DNA of 64,000 nucleotides from Flavobacterium marginilacus. Its GTDB lineage: Bacteria; Bacteroidota; Bacteroidia; Flavobacteriales; Flavobacteriaceae. A model generated the notes under the pieces. It saw only the letters and a program-made list of their open reading frames with translations. It had not been told where the DNA came from and did no database searches. The DNA lies in assembly GCF_026870155.1 (NCBI RefSeq), contig NZ_CP113975.1, forward strand, positions 3,100,001 through 3,164,000, in the 5' to 3' direction. The translations under genes and the position numbers were made by a program. Below, in pieces: positions 1-8,594 of the stretch (position 1 is its first letter; each line of letters opens with the position of its first letter).

Positions 1-1077
1 AAAACCTGCAAACGCTGTTTGATAATCTTCATCAGATTGCTGACCGTAAGGAAGACCTGAAGGTTTAGTTGCATTATAAGTTCCCAATTTAACCCAGCTC
101 GCATCTAGGCTTCCGTCAGGATTAGGACTTGCGGAACCATAGATTTCAAACTCTTTTAGATTTCCTATGTAATAGTAAGATCTTCCCAAATAATATTCTG
201 GATAATCCCAAATAACTATTCGGCTCATTTTGGCCAAAACACCTGTATCAATTGTTACAATATGCTGTCCCACCACAGAACCGTCTGTCAAGAAAACCTT
301 TGGCCAGTTTAGTAATTCTCCATCCCACATTCCCGCAGGAACTGCTGTAGCATGTGTTTTAGTATCACCCGTCAGCGGAAAATGCTTGTATCCAGATTTT
401 GGAATAACCAGCTCCAAAAGCGGTGTGATAGTCGTGAATAAAGTATCAGTAGTATTCTGCCATCTGTCTCTTACAGTAATTGCATAATTATGTTCAGCTA
501 CAGTAAATCCTCTAATTGTTCTAGAAACTAAATCAGTTGAGGTGTAAATACTCTTTGGATTAACAACCCAATCTCCAAGATTGTTTTTTTCCATAACTAA
601 AATAGAGATATCCTGACGATCCAAATTAGATGCATTCACACGAATGCCTCCAAAAGCAGGCTTAACATCAAGACTTTTAAAAACATCCCAAATAGAGGAT
701 TTTAAAGGATGGATTTTTACAATAACCGGACTAGATACTGTTTCGCTTCTATTCACAGCATATAGTTTAATATCATATTCAGCATCATTCGCAAATCCTT
801 CTACCTCAAGAGAATTCTTGTAATAAGATGATTTCACGACCATTTCTTTGCCATTGGCAAGAGTGTACTCTGCTTTTACATATAATAAATCCTGATCTGT
901 AGGCAATGTATAAGTGATTTTTGACTTACCTGGTAAATTCTCTACCTTCACATTTTGAACCTGACCTGGAGGAGTTAAATTATTCTCCAGCGGATCCAGA
1001 CTATTTTTATCACAACTAATAACTAACAAAGCTATTGCGATTGTAAAAATACTTTTAAACATTATTTTCCATTTCAT
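1..1077 (-). CDS. SusE/F-position surface lipoprotein (DUF4959/DUF5126/DUF5000-like), C-terminus outside window
   Basis: Open frame running from an ATG at 1077 to the left edge with no stop, so the C-terminus is missing (about 359 residues seen). The N-terminus has a hydrophobic segment ending in LLVISC, a lipobox with Cys22. An Fn3-like stretch follows (residues about 35-110, with LPGKSKITYTLP), then a second beta-rich domain and the start of a third near IPKSGYKHFP. This layout matches the DUF4959-DUF5126-DUF5000 lipoproteins that follow susD in many Bacteroidota PULs. Those are thought to bind glycan at the cell surface, in the place of SusE/SusF. It starts 19 bp after the susD stop, so it is the third gene of the susC-susD transcript. 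A second ATG at 1062 is possible but would shorten the signal peptide. The family call rests on pattern and position. Confidence 0.8.
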   Translation of the reverse strand, partial: MKWKIMFKSIFTIAIALLVISCDKNSLDPLENNLTPPGQVQNVKVENLPGKSKITYTLPTDQDLLYVKAEYTLANGKEMVVKSSYYKNSLEVEGFANDAEYDIKLYAVNRSETVSSPVIVKIHPLKSSIWDVFKSLDVKPAFGGIRVNASNLDRQDISILVMEKNNLGDWVVNPKSIYTSTDLVSRTIRGFTVAEHNYAITVRDRWQNTTDTLFTTITPLLELVIPKSGYKHFPLTGDTKTHATAVPAGMWDGELLNWPKVFLTDGSVVGQHIVTIDTGVLAKMSRIVIWDYPEYYLGRSYYYIGNLKEFEIYGSASPNPDGSLDASWVKLGTYNATKPSGLPYGQQSDEDYQTAFAGF

Positions 1078-1096
1078 ATCTAATTTTTTTAAAAAA

Positions 1097-3067
1097 TTAC
1101 CATCCTAAATTTTGAACTAAATTTGGATTTTGAATCATTGCACTCTCAGGTATTGGCCAAAAATAATCTCTAGGCGCTACAAATGTCTGCTGGTATACGG
1201 TTCTTACCTGATAGTAGGACAAAGCATCTACACCTTTAACATTCCAACCCGTAATTGGCACATTCAAATCCTCGGCTGCTTTTTTCCATCTGCGCAAATC
1301 CCAAAAACGCTGTCCTTCAAAAGCCAATTCAATTCCTCGCTCTTGGTGAATAATATCACGAAGTCCCAATTGAGTACTTGGTTTAGATGGATTTGTAGAA
1401 TAATCTGCCCAAGATTGAACCACTCCTGCTAATCCTGCTCTCGTTCTAATACGATCTAAATACATGTAAACAGCCGCAGATGGTCCATTGACTTCGTTTA
1501 AGGCTTCGGCATACATTAAATACAATTCGGCCAAACGTATTTCCGGCCACGCATAGTCTTTATAGGATGAACCGCCCGTTGTGTAAGTAACCTGATTCCA
1601 GTCAACCAATTTTTTTATAAAATATCCTGTTTCATTTGTATGAAATGAATGGGTTGCACCAGCTGGATCTCCAAACTTACCTTTTAACCCCCAAACTGTT
1701 CCATCATCAGTTTTAGAAGGACTATCGTACTTGTACCAAACTCCGCCGTCAAAACATAAGTCAGCATAAAAACGAGGCTCTCTATCAAAATTGATTCTTG
1801 CCGTCTGAAACCCTTCTTTAATATTAAACCGTTCTGCATTTGTAGCAGTTCGCATTGCTTTTTCATCAGTAAAATCAAGTGTTTTATCCTCATTAATAGG
1901 CACTCCATTTTTAGAATAAAACATTTTTGCTATTTTTAGCGGTGGTGATAGAATTTTTCTAGCATCATTATGATTATGATTCACATCTAATGGAGCCATG
2001 CACAACTGCTGTAATTCAGCGGTTTTACTGTTAGGATTGGCCCAAATAATTTCAGAATTCCATCTTTCACATACAGCCTGGCGAATACTCATCTGGGTCA
2101 TCGTTCCAGCAGTAAGTACAAATGGAGATTGAGGAAAAACATATAATTTTTTTGCATTTGCTTCAGCAGACTCAATCGCTGCCAATGCTGCATCAGAAGC
2201 TAATTTCCACTTATTAGCATCATATGCAGGATTAAACAATTTTGTCCCGTCTTTGTTAACCAAACCTGCAAAATCAGAATTTCCGTTAAACAAAGGACTT
2301 GCAGCCATCAGTAAAACTTTTGCTTTTACACTTAAAGCAATAGTTTTTGTAATTCTTCCTGCTTCGGTAGTCGGAATAATTTCATTATCGTTTGGCAATT
2401 TTTCGACAGCGGTATCCAATAGGTCTACAATAAACTTTACGCAGGTATCTACGGGCTGTCTTCTTACATTTATCTCATCCTCTGGCGCATCAATAGGAAT
2501 ATTTTTATCAGCCAACGGAATTGGCCCGTACATTCTTAGCAGATAAAAATGAAAATAAGCCTTTAAAAACTCAACCTCGCCTATCCAGCGCTGTCTTTCG
2601 GCATTAGTAATATCAGGTACTTTCGTAAGATCCTTAAGATTTTCTAAGAAAATATTACAATGACGTATTCCTATAAATATTTTATATCGGTCGCTGGGAC
2701 CGCCGCCTGTATAATTTCCATCCCATACATTTACAAATGGATTTGAAATTCGCTGATTCCCTCTTGCTATTTCAAAGGCATCACTTGTAATCGAAGTTTT
2801 ATACGGAATCCATATTTCATCTCCCGCAAGAAATCCTATATTGTGATACACGCTTCCGTCTTTAGGAAGATAAGAATAACAGGTGAATAAATATTTCTCG
2901 GCTTCGTTTTTCAATTTAAACGCATTATCAATAGTAGCAACATTATCCGGAACTACATCCAGAAAATCTTTCGAGCAAGACTCCATGACCAATAACGCCA
3001 TAAAGGAAGCTGTTATCGGCAAAATAGACTTTCTTAATCTGCTTGTTATTTTATTATTATATTTCAT
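1097..3067 (-). CDS. SusD/RagB-family nutrient-binding outer-membrane lipoprotein
   Basis: A 656-residue protein with a lipoprotein signal ending in LLVMESC (Cys31), followed by the usual SusD opening KDFLDVVPDN. The N-terminal SusD-like part contains the TPR-type helices (NAERQRWIGEVEFLKAYFHF), and the C-terminal RagB-type part contains WPEIRLAELYLMYAEALNEV and ERGIELAFEGQRFWDLRRWK. SusD proteins sit as a lid on the SusC channel and capture oligosaccharides for TonB-driven import. At 656 residues it is longer than the usual 500-600, as in many complex-glycan PULs. It lies 41 bp after susC and clearly shares its transcript. The glycan bound cannot be read from sequence. Confidence 0.95.
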   Translation of the reverse strand: MKYNNKITSRLRKSILPITASFMALLVMESCSKDFLDVVPDNVATIDNAFKLKNEAEKYLFTCYSYLPKDGSVYHNIGFLAGDEIWIPYKTSITSDAFEIARGNQRISNPFVNVWDGNYTGGGPSDRYKIFIGIRHCNIFLENLKDLTKVPDITNAERQRWIGEVEFLKAYFHFYLLRMYGPIPLADKNIPIDAPEDEINVRRQPVDTCVKFIVDLLDTAVEKLPNDNEIIPTTEAGRITKTIALSVKAKVLLMAASPLFNGNSDFAGLVNKDGTKLFNPAYDANKWKLASDAALAAIESAEANAKKLYVFPQSPFVLTAGTMTQMSIRQAVCERWNSEIIWANPNSKTAELQQLCMAPLDVNHNHNDARKILSPPLKIAKMFYSKNGVPINEDKTLDFTDEKAMRTATNAERFNIKEGFQTARINFDREPRFYADLCFDGGVWYKYDSPSKTDDGTVWGLKGKFGDPAGATHSFHTNETGYFIKKLVDWNQVTYTTGGSSYKDYAWPEIRLAELYLMYAEALNEVNGPSAAVYMYLDRIRTRAGLAGVVQSWADYSTNPSKPSTQLGLRDIIHQERGIELAFEGQRFWDLRRWKKAAEDLNVPITGWNVKGVDALSYYQVRTVYQQTFVAPRDYFWPIPESAMIQNPNLVQNLGW

Positions 3068-3108
3068 AATTATTCTTTTTTGTTAAAGCTAAATTTTACG
3101 ATACTACC

Positions 3109-6100
3109 TTATAAATCAAGTAATATTCCAAAATTATATGTTGCCTGAATTGGATATCCTAAACCATTTCCGCCCATTTCTGGATCCCACAATTTAAATT
3201 CGCTAAACACAAAAGGATTCGTTGTGTTAGCATACAGTCTCAAACCTGCGATATGCATCTTTTTGGCATGCTTTTCAGGTAAATTATATCCCAATTCGAT
3301 ACTTTTAAGGCGCAAAAAAGCACCGTTTCTCATCCACCATGTTGATGATTGATTATTGTTTTCAATAAAATTATCACTTAACCTTGGCCAGAAGGCATAT
3401 AAATTTCTATTGTCCTCAGACCAGTGATCTTCGGCAACAACTTTTAACAATCCGTTTTGTGCACCGCCATTGGTGACAAAAGGAGAAATATTTTTAGGAT
3501 TAATGAAAATAGAAGAACGGGCAGAACCTTGGAAAAACACACTAAAATCAAAATCTCTATACCCCAGTGTACCTCCAAAACCGTAAATAATTTCAGGAGT
3601 AGTAGGGTATCCAATAGGCACTTGATCTAAAGAGGTAATTACTCCATCACCGTTTACATCTCTATATTTGATATCTCCGCCTCCATAAGTTCCAAATTGT
3701 TTTGGAGAGTTAGCCGCTTCTTGATCATCAACAAATAATCTTTCAGCTATATATCCATAATTTTGAGTAATTGAATTTCCTTTTTTATATAAATATTCCA
3801 GCTCTTCCGGATAGTAATTCTCATCATATTTCAATATTTTACTGGTTGAATATGTACAGTTTCCCCTCAAATTTGTAAACCAATAATTTCCAAATTTTTT
3901 ATTGTAGGCAATAGACATATCCAGACCTTTGCTTTCTGCCTTACCAAAATTCGTTGAAGGGATTACTGAAAGTCCCAAAGTAGAACCAATATTAGAACGC
4001 GCCTGCAGAATATTGCTTCTGGTTTGCTTAAAAGCATCTACAACAATATTAACCGAATTAAACACTCTTAAATCCACACCAAAATTGATTTGCTCGGAAC
4101 GTTCCCAGCTAATTTTTTCATTGGCATATCTTGAGATAGAAGCTCCGGGACGGTAGTAACCATTTAATTCCCCAAAGCTTGATCCGTAATTAACATCATT
4201 CAGATTAACATTGGATAAATAGAAAAATCGGTCTGTAGAACTTCCAATCTGGTCATTACCAACCCATCCAAAACTAGCCCTTAATTTCAAAGAATTTACC
4301 ACATCGCGTAAGGGTTCAAAAAACTTTTCATTGGATATTAAATATCCCACAGCGAAAGAAGGAAAGAATCCAAACCTATTATTTTCAGCAAATCTTTCAG
4401 AACCATTATAACCAAAATTTATTTCGGTTAAATATCTATTATCGTAAGCATAGGTAAAACGGCCTGAAAGCCCCAAGTTTCTGCTTGGCAGTGAAGCCTG
4501 AAGATTTCCGGCATTACCAGACTGATTAGACTGCAGAATACCAATCAGCATTCCTGAAACATCATGTTTTTTGTCAAAAACTGCATTATAATTAATTGCT
4601 GTCTCTAAATACAGGTTCGAGTTCACTTTTTTGTCACCCTCACTATAGTTTAAATATTCTGTACCCGGAATTCCAATAGAACCCTCGCCACCGCTATTCA
4701 GTAAACCCAAGCTAATTTCCTGAGTATCCGGATTAATTGTTGCGCTGTAATAAAAAGGATTATATTGTCTTGACACTCTGTAGTAAGAATAGCTTTTTAC
4801 ATATCCCATTGCTCTCGCTTTTAAACCAGGAATAACATCTTTAAGATCTTGTTTTAATTCCACCTGAGTCTGAACTGTCGAAGCCTTGTACTCTTCATAT
4901 CCTTTGACCATCTCGGCATAAGGATTCGTTAACAGAGTAGTACTTCCATTCCCTGTTACAGCTCCTCCAAATAATGGGTGTTCAATATAAGGAAGTAATT
5001 CTCTTGGATAGGCCGCAGGAAAAGCTACCGGATTAGACCAAACTGCTTTATTAAAAATATTTCCTCCTCCAGAAACCCAATTCCCATTAGCATCATTCCC
5101 TCCTAACGGTCCGGTATAATCATCAAACTGTCCATACAATCTAACAATAGCTTCGGTTGTAGGTGTCAGCTTCATATTGACATTAGACCTAAAGGAATAA
5201 TTTCTTAATTTAATATTGCTGTTAAAATTATTCAGATTGTCCACGCGCAATACTCCATTATCAATATTATAAGTACTTGCAACATAATATTGAGCTTTCT
5301 CACTGCCTCCGCTGGCACTAATATTATACCCTTGATTGAAAGTGTAATCTTTTATCAGCTGATCAATCCAATTATTATTTGGATACATATATGGATTAGA
5401 ACCTGGCTGTCCCGTTCTATCAATTTTTGTCTGCGAATAAGGCAGAACACCTATTGAATTTCTTGTCAGGACAGCTTCATTAGCCAATTTCATATACGTA
5501 ATATTGTCGGCAAAATTAAAATTCTGAGTATTGGTTGAGACCTTGCCCTCCATTCTGAATTTCACTTTAAGCTTTCCGTCCTTACCAGATTTTGTAGTAA
5601 TCAGCACTACCCCATTAGCCCCTCGTGCACCATAAATAGAGGCTGCAGAAGCATCTTTCAAAACCGAAAAAGACTCTATATCATCCGGCTGCAAACGTGC
5701 CATATCTGTAGAACTTGATTCAATCCCATCAATTAAAATTAGAGGATTCACTTTTCCTGCTCCAAAGGAACCTAATCCACGAACAAAAAAATCAGAATTA
5801 TCGGAGCCTGGCTCCCCGCTTCGCTGATACGCAATCATCCCTGATACTCTTCCCGCCATCATGGTTGTTAAATTGCTTGAAGGACCTTTAATTTCCCCCA
5901 CAGGAATTGATGTAATAGCACTCACCATACTGGTTTTTTTCTGAGTCCCATAACCAACAACAACCACTTCTTTTAATCCTTCTGAAGTTGGTTTTAATTT
6001 TATTTCAAAAACTGATTTGTTTTGAATCAAGACTTCCTGGGTTTCGTACCCCATAAAAGAAATCACTAATACTTTGTCATTCTCATCGATATTCAAAGTA

Positions 6101-6372
6101 AATTTTCCGTCTAAATCTGTCAATACAGAATTTGTAGTTCCCTTTACCAAAACACTTGCGAGAGGAAGCGGTAATCCAGCCTCATCTATTACCTGCCCTG
6201 TAACAGTCTTTTGTTTTTGATATATTCTTTCTTTCGTTACACTCGTAACGTTCGATTCATGTGCTTGAATTTGTGACAGCGAAACCAAAATTAACATTAT
6301 GGTAATTTTCATTTTTATATCAAATTCTAAAACACTATGAGTCCTTTTCTTTAATTTAATAAAGTTTTTCAT
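3109..6372 (-). CDS. SusC/RagA-family TonB-linked outer-membrane transporter
   Basis: A 1087-residue outer-membrane beta-barrel importer. The order is: an N-terminal export segment (MKITIMLILVSLSQIQA at residues 21-37), a carboxypeptidase-D-like regulatory domain (about 56-128, TGQVIDEAG...SVLTDLDGKF), the TonB-interaction sequence EVVVVGYG (135-142), a plug domain (about 145-265, with LILIDGIE and SIYGARGANGVVLITTKSG), then the barrel to the terminal aromatic-rich strand. There is no STN domain, so no sigma/anti-sigma relay is expected. First gene of the susC-susD-lipoprotein operon. The ATG at 6372 is used; Met21 (6312) would still give a signal peptide. Two candidate promoters and a palindromic operator lie upstream. 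With SusD it imports oligosaccharides into the periplasm. Confidence 0.96.
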   Translation of the reverse strand: MKNFIKLKKRTHSVLEFDIKMKITIMLILVSLSQIQAHESNVTSVTKERIYQKQKTVTGQVIDEAGLPLPLASVLVKGTTNSVLTDLDGKFTLNIDENDKVLVISFMGYETQEVLIQNKSVFEIKLKPTSEGLKEVVVVGYGTQKKTSMVSAITSIPVGEIKGPSSNLTTMMAGRVSGMIAYQRSGEPGSDNSDFFVRGLGSFGAGKVNPLILIDGIESSSTDMARLQPDDIESFSVLKDASAASIYGARGANGVVLITTKSGKDGKLKVKFRMEGKVSTNTQNFNFADNITYMKLANEAVLTRNSIGVLPYSQTKIDRTGQPGSNPYMYPNNNWIDQLIKDYTFNQGYNISASGGSEKAQYYVASTYNIDNGVLRVDNLNNFNSNIKLRNYSFRSNVNMKLTPTTEAIVRLYGQFDDYTGPLGGNDANGNWVSGGGNIFNKAVWSNPVAFPAAYPRELLPYIEHPLFGGAVTGNGSTTLLTNPYAEMVKGYEEYKASTVQTQVELKQDLKDVIPGLKARAMGYVKSYSYYRVSRQYNPFYYSATINPDTQEISLGLLNSGGEGSIGIPGTEYLNYSEGDKKVNSNLYLETAINYNAVFDKKHDVSGMLIGILQSNQSGNAGNLQASLPSRNLGLSGRFTYAYDNRYLTEINFGYNGSERFAENNRFGFFPSFAVGYLISNEKFFEPLRDVVNSLKLRASFGWVGNDQIGSSTDRFFYLSNVNLNDVNYGSSFGELNGYYRPGASISRYANEKISWERSEQINFGVDLRVFNSVNIVVDAFKQTRSNILQARSNIGSTLGLSVIPSTNFGKAESKGLDMSIAYNKKFGNYWFTNLRGNCTYSTSKILKYDENYYPEELEYLYKKGNSITQNYGYIAERLFVDDQEAANSPKQFGTYGGGDIKYRDVNGDGVITSLDQVPIGYPTTPEIIYGFGGTLGYRDFDFSVFFQGSARSSIFINPKNISPFVTNGGAQNGLLKVVAEDHWSEDNRNLYAFWPRLSDNFIENNNQSSTWWMRNGAFLRLKSIELGYNLPEKHAKKMHIAGLRLYANTTNPFVFSEFKLWDPEMGGNGLGYPIQATYNFGILLDL

Positions 6373-6545
6373 GTGGTTTTTTTTGGTTAATTAATAGTTC
6401 TCATCTACTGCAATAGTATTTGTAGATGTTTTTTTGAGAGTTAGTGTTCTATTTCATATGCTCATAATTAAAATTGGAGTTAATAAAAAGTTTAGTTTGT
6501 GAAATAGACACCAAACACATTCATATTCAATGCTTTTGAAAACAA

Positions 6546-6571
6546 CAGAAATAAGTGTTTTTAACACACTT
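6546..6571 (-). promoter_or_regulatory. Candidate operator/promoter of susC: palindrome AAGTGT-N7-ACACTT next to a -7-like box
   Basis: AAGTGT (6553-6558), seven bases, then ACACTT (6566-6571). On the minus strand the last T of the palindrome begins TATTTCTG, one mismatch from the Bacteroidota -7 box TAnnTTTG. The same register occurs with a perfect box before the GH97 gene at 22431. This suggests a repressor site over a promoter about 165 bp upstream of susC. Confidence 0.45.
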
Positions 6572-6706
6572 GCAAAAAAAGACGTAGAATTTCTAACTAT
6601 TTATCTCTTGCTTAATAAATCAATTTAAAAGAGACAGTATAGTTTTAAAAAAAAATCAAACGTTTTCGCTGCTTAAATATGAAGTATTAACATAAATTTC
6701 ACATTA

Positions 6707-6765
6707 CAAATCTAACGTAAGCACTATAGGTGAAAGGGGGTATTTTTAATATAAAAAGAGGGGCA
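6707..6765 (-). promoter_or_regulatory. Second candidate susC promoter with upstream G-rich direct repeats
   Basis: On the minus strand TAGATTTG (6714-6707) fits TAnnTTTG. Seventeen bases upstream is TTC, one off the -33 TTG. Above it on the plus strand are two G-runs, AAAGGGGG (6733-6740) and AAGAGGGGCA (6756-6765), about 22 bp apart. AAGAGGGGCA recurs at the GH2 promoter (16096-16105). HTCS regulators usually bind direct repeats, so this may be the HTCS site; that is inference. Confidence 0.35.
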
Positions 6766-6972
6766 AACAGCACATTATCAACCAAAAGATGCGATTATTT
6801 ACATTATCAAAAAAAATAATGCCAAAAAATTATACAAACAAAAATTTTATCAGCAGATAAATACTAAAAAAAATAGTTAAAAAAAGGAGTTAAACAGATA
6901 TTAGTCTTTTAAACTTATTCGAAACATTAAATATAAGTTAATAAAAAAGCGGCTGTACTTTAACTATGGACT

Positions 6973-7155
6973 CACGGCATTCGCATTTAAAAAAAGATAA
7001 ACACGAATTTTACCAATTAACACTAATTCTTATCAAAATTGAAATCAACTTTTACAACTTTTACAGTTTCGAATATTTTGTGTAATTAAACAGCAATCTT
7101 AATTCGTGCAGATTAGTGTAATTCGTGTCAGAAACTTTTAAAAGCGAATGCCGTG
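6973..7155. repeat. MITE-like element with about 20-bp inverted ends
   Basis: The left end (6973-6992) and the right end (7136-7155) are inverted copies matching at 19 of 20 bases, each containing CGGCATTCGC or its complement. Internal sequences around ACACGAATT and AATTCGTGT are also inverted. Outside the ends, CTATGGACT recurs on both sides in inverted form. No coding frame. This looks like a non-autonomous repeat; no target duplication was established. Confidence 0.45.
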
Positions 7156-7229
7156 CTGTGGACTAAAAGTCCATAGATTTGGATAGGCAGACTGAAATCT
7201 GGAAGGTTGGATTTCGAAAATTGATAAAA

Positions 7230-7287
7230 TTTTGCCACAGATTCACAGATAAAAAATGATTTTAAAATCTGAGAATCTGTGGCAAAA
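7230..7287. repeat. Hairpin repeat of the TTTTGCCACAGATT family
   Basis: Two 20-base arms (7230-7249 and 7268-7287) are inverted with 19 matches and an 18-base loop. The core GCCACAGATT recurs in other gaps of the window (near 44840, 49960 and 56840, and as GCCACGGAATT/AATCTGTGGCA near 63143-63280). It lies just downstream of the GH88/GH105 stop (7393) and could also end that transcript. Confidence 0.6.
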
Positions 7288-7392
7288 ACTTTTTTTGAAG
7301 TTAAAGCGAGGTGCACTGAAAGTGCATAGTTTTAAACTCTATTTGAGACCAATAAAACACAGCCGCTTGAGGCCTACTATAAATTAATCACG

Positions 7393-8547
7393 TCATTTCA
7401 CAAAACGGCTCATTTCTGATGCTGCCAATAAAAATGCACCAACACCAAAATCAGCAGTTGAGTTTTTATCAACTACCTGTCCGGGAATTGCTTTTTCTCC
7501 AATTGGCTGAATATATCCAACTGTACCATCTGCCTGAAGTGCAAAATTCGTTAAGTAATTCCATGATTTTTCTACTACCGGCAGATATGTTTTTTTATCT
7601 AATATACCATTATTGATTCCCCATAAAAAACCATAGGTAAAAAATGCCGTTCCGCTGGTTTCCGGCCCGGGAGCATGTTCTGGGTCTAAGATACTTCTAG
7701 TCCAATAACCTTCTTTTTGCTGAGCATCTGCCAATGCTTTTGCCATGTCTTTGAAACGGCTGATATATTCTTGTCTGTGTTTAGCATCCTTTGGTAAATC
7801 CTGAATAATTTTAGCATAACCGGCAAAAATCCATCCGTCTCCCCTAGCCCAAAAATCTTTTTTGCCATTGGCGCTTTTGTGTTTTGGATATACGTATTTT
7901 GCATCACGAAAATATAATTTTGCCTCATCATCGTACATAATACTATTGGCATGCGCTAAATAAACATGCAGTTTTTCTAAATACATTTCATTGCCGGTTA
8001 CTTTGTACAATTTGGTCATTACCGGCATTACCATATACAAACCGTCTACCCACCACCAGTAATCATTAGCCTCAGTACTCATTTCATACTCCATAACTTC
8101 ACGGGCACGGGCAATTTTTTGAGAATCATTCTTTCCTGTAAAATTGTACAAATCAATATAAGTCTGAAAACAGATCTGCCAATCGCCAAACAAGACATGC
8201 TTATCATTTTCCCCATAGTTGTACTTCCATTCTGATTTGTTATTCGATTTGGCTCCCATCCACTGATTTTTTTCGGCCCAAGACATCGAATAATCCAGGT
8301 ATTTTTTATTTTGGGTTACTTTATACGCTTCCATATTTCCAGTATGATAAACCGCAACATTCCAGAAAGCATTTCCCTGTTCAGAATGTGTATCCTGCCA
8401 GCGGTTATTTACTTTATCAATAATAGCAATTACTTCTTTTTTTGATTGTTTTATTGCAGTTCCCTGCTTTACTGCACCGCTTTTACAGCTAATGGCTGAT
8501 AAAGAAACAACAGCTATTAGTATAAAAAATGAGTTTTTAAAATTCAT
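7393..8547 (-). CDS. GH88/GH105-family unsaturated uronyl hydrolase, lipoprotein
   Basis: A 384-residue (alpha/alpha)6-barrel enzyme of the Glyco_hydro_88 superfamily, which hydrates and so releases the 4,5-unsaturated uronic acid left by polysaccharide lyases. The signal peptide ends in LSAISC (Cys21), so it is membrane-anchored, probably facing the periplasm. Landmarks are YWWWVDGLYM with Asp168 as the likely catalytic acid, and FWARGDGWIFAGYA (232-245). Length is normal for the family. It starts 47 bp after the HTCS stop and is probably the last gene of the GH2-HTCS-GH105 group. The hairpin repeat beyond the stop may end the transcript. GH105 (rhamnogalacturonyl) and GH88 (glucuronyl) cannot be told apart here. 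No lyase lies in the window, so its substrate must come from elsewhere. Confidence 0.85.
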   Translation of the reverse strand: MNFKNSFFILIAVVSLSAISCKSGAVKQGTAIKQSKKEVIAIIDKVNNRWQDTHSEQGNAFWNVAVYHTGNMEAYKVTQNKKYLDYSMSWAEKNQWMGAKSNNKSEWKYNYGENDKHVLFGDWQICFQTYIDLYNFTGKNDSQKIARAREVMEYEMSTEANDYWWWVDGLYMVMPVMTKLYKVTGNEMYLEKLHVYLAHANSIMYDDEAKLYFRDAKYVYPKHKSANGKKDFWARGDGWIFAGYAKIIQDLPKDAKHRQEYISRFKDMAKALADAQQKEGYWTRSILDPEHAPGPETSGTAFFTYGFLWGINNGILDKKTYLPVVEKSWNYLTNFALQADGTVGYIQPIGEKAIPGQVVDKNSTADFGVGAFLLAASEMSRFVK

Positions 8548-8594
8548 AATTATTTTTAGTTTGATTTTTATTTTTTTTGAGTCAAAAACTATAA

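Larger units (their letters stand above)
6373..7392. other. 1020-bp gene-free region between susC and the GH88/GH105 gene
   Basis: No credible gene. From the susC side it holds the palindrome AAGTGT-N7-ACACTT with an adjoining -7-like box (6546-6571), a second TAnnTTTG box (6707-6714) with G-rich direct repeats upstream (6733-6765), a MITE-like element with 20-bp inverted ends (6973-7155), and a 58-bp hairpin repeat (7230-7287). A short open frame at 7128-7316 lies wholly in the repeats and has no gene character. Confidence 0.7.

Noticed and set aside
230..487. Plus-strand open frame of 85 codons
   Set aside because: Lies opposite the SusE/F-position lipoprotein, which has a signal peptide and domain pattern; the plus frame has none.
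7128..7316. Small frame in the susC upstream region
   Set aside because: Built from the inverted end of the MITE-like element and the hairpin repeat.
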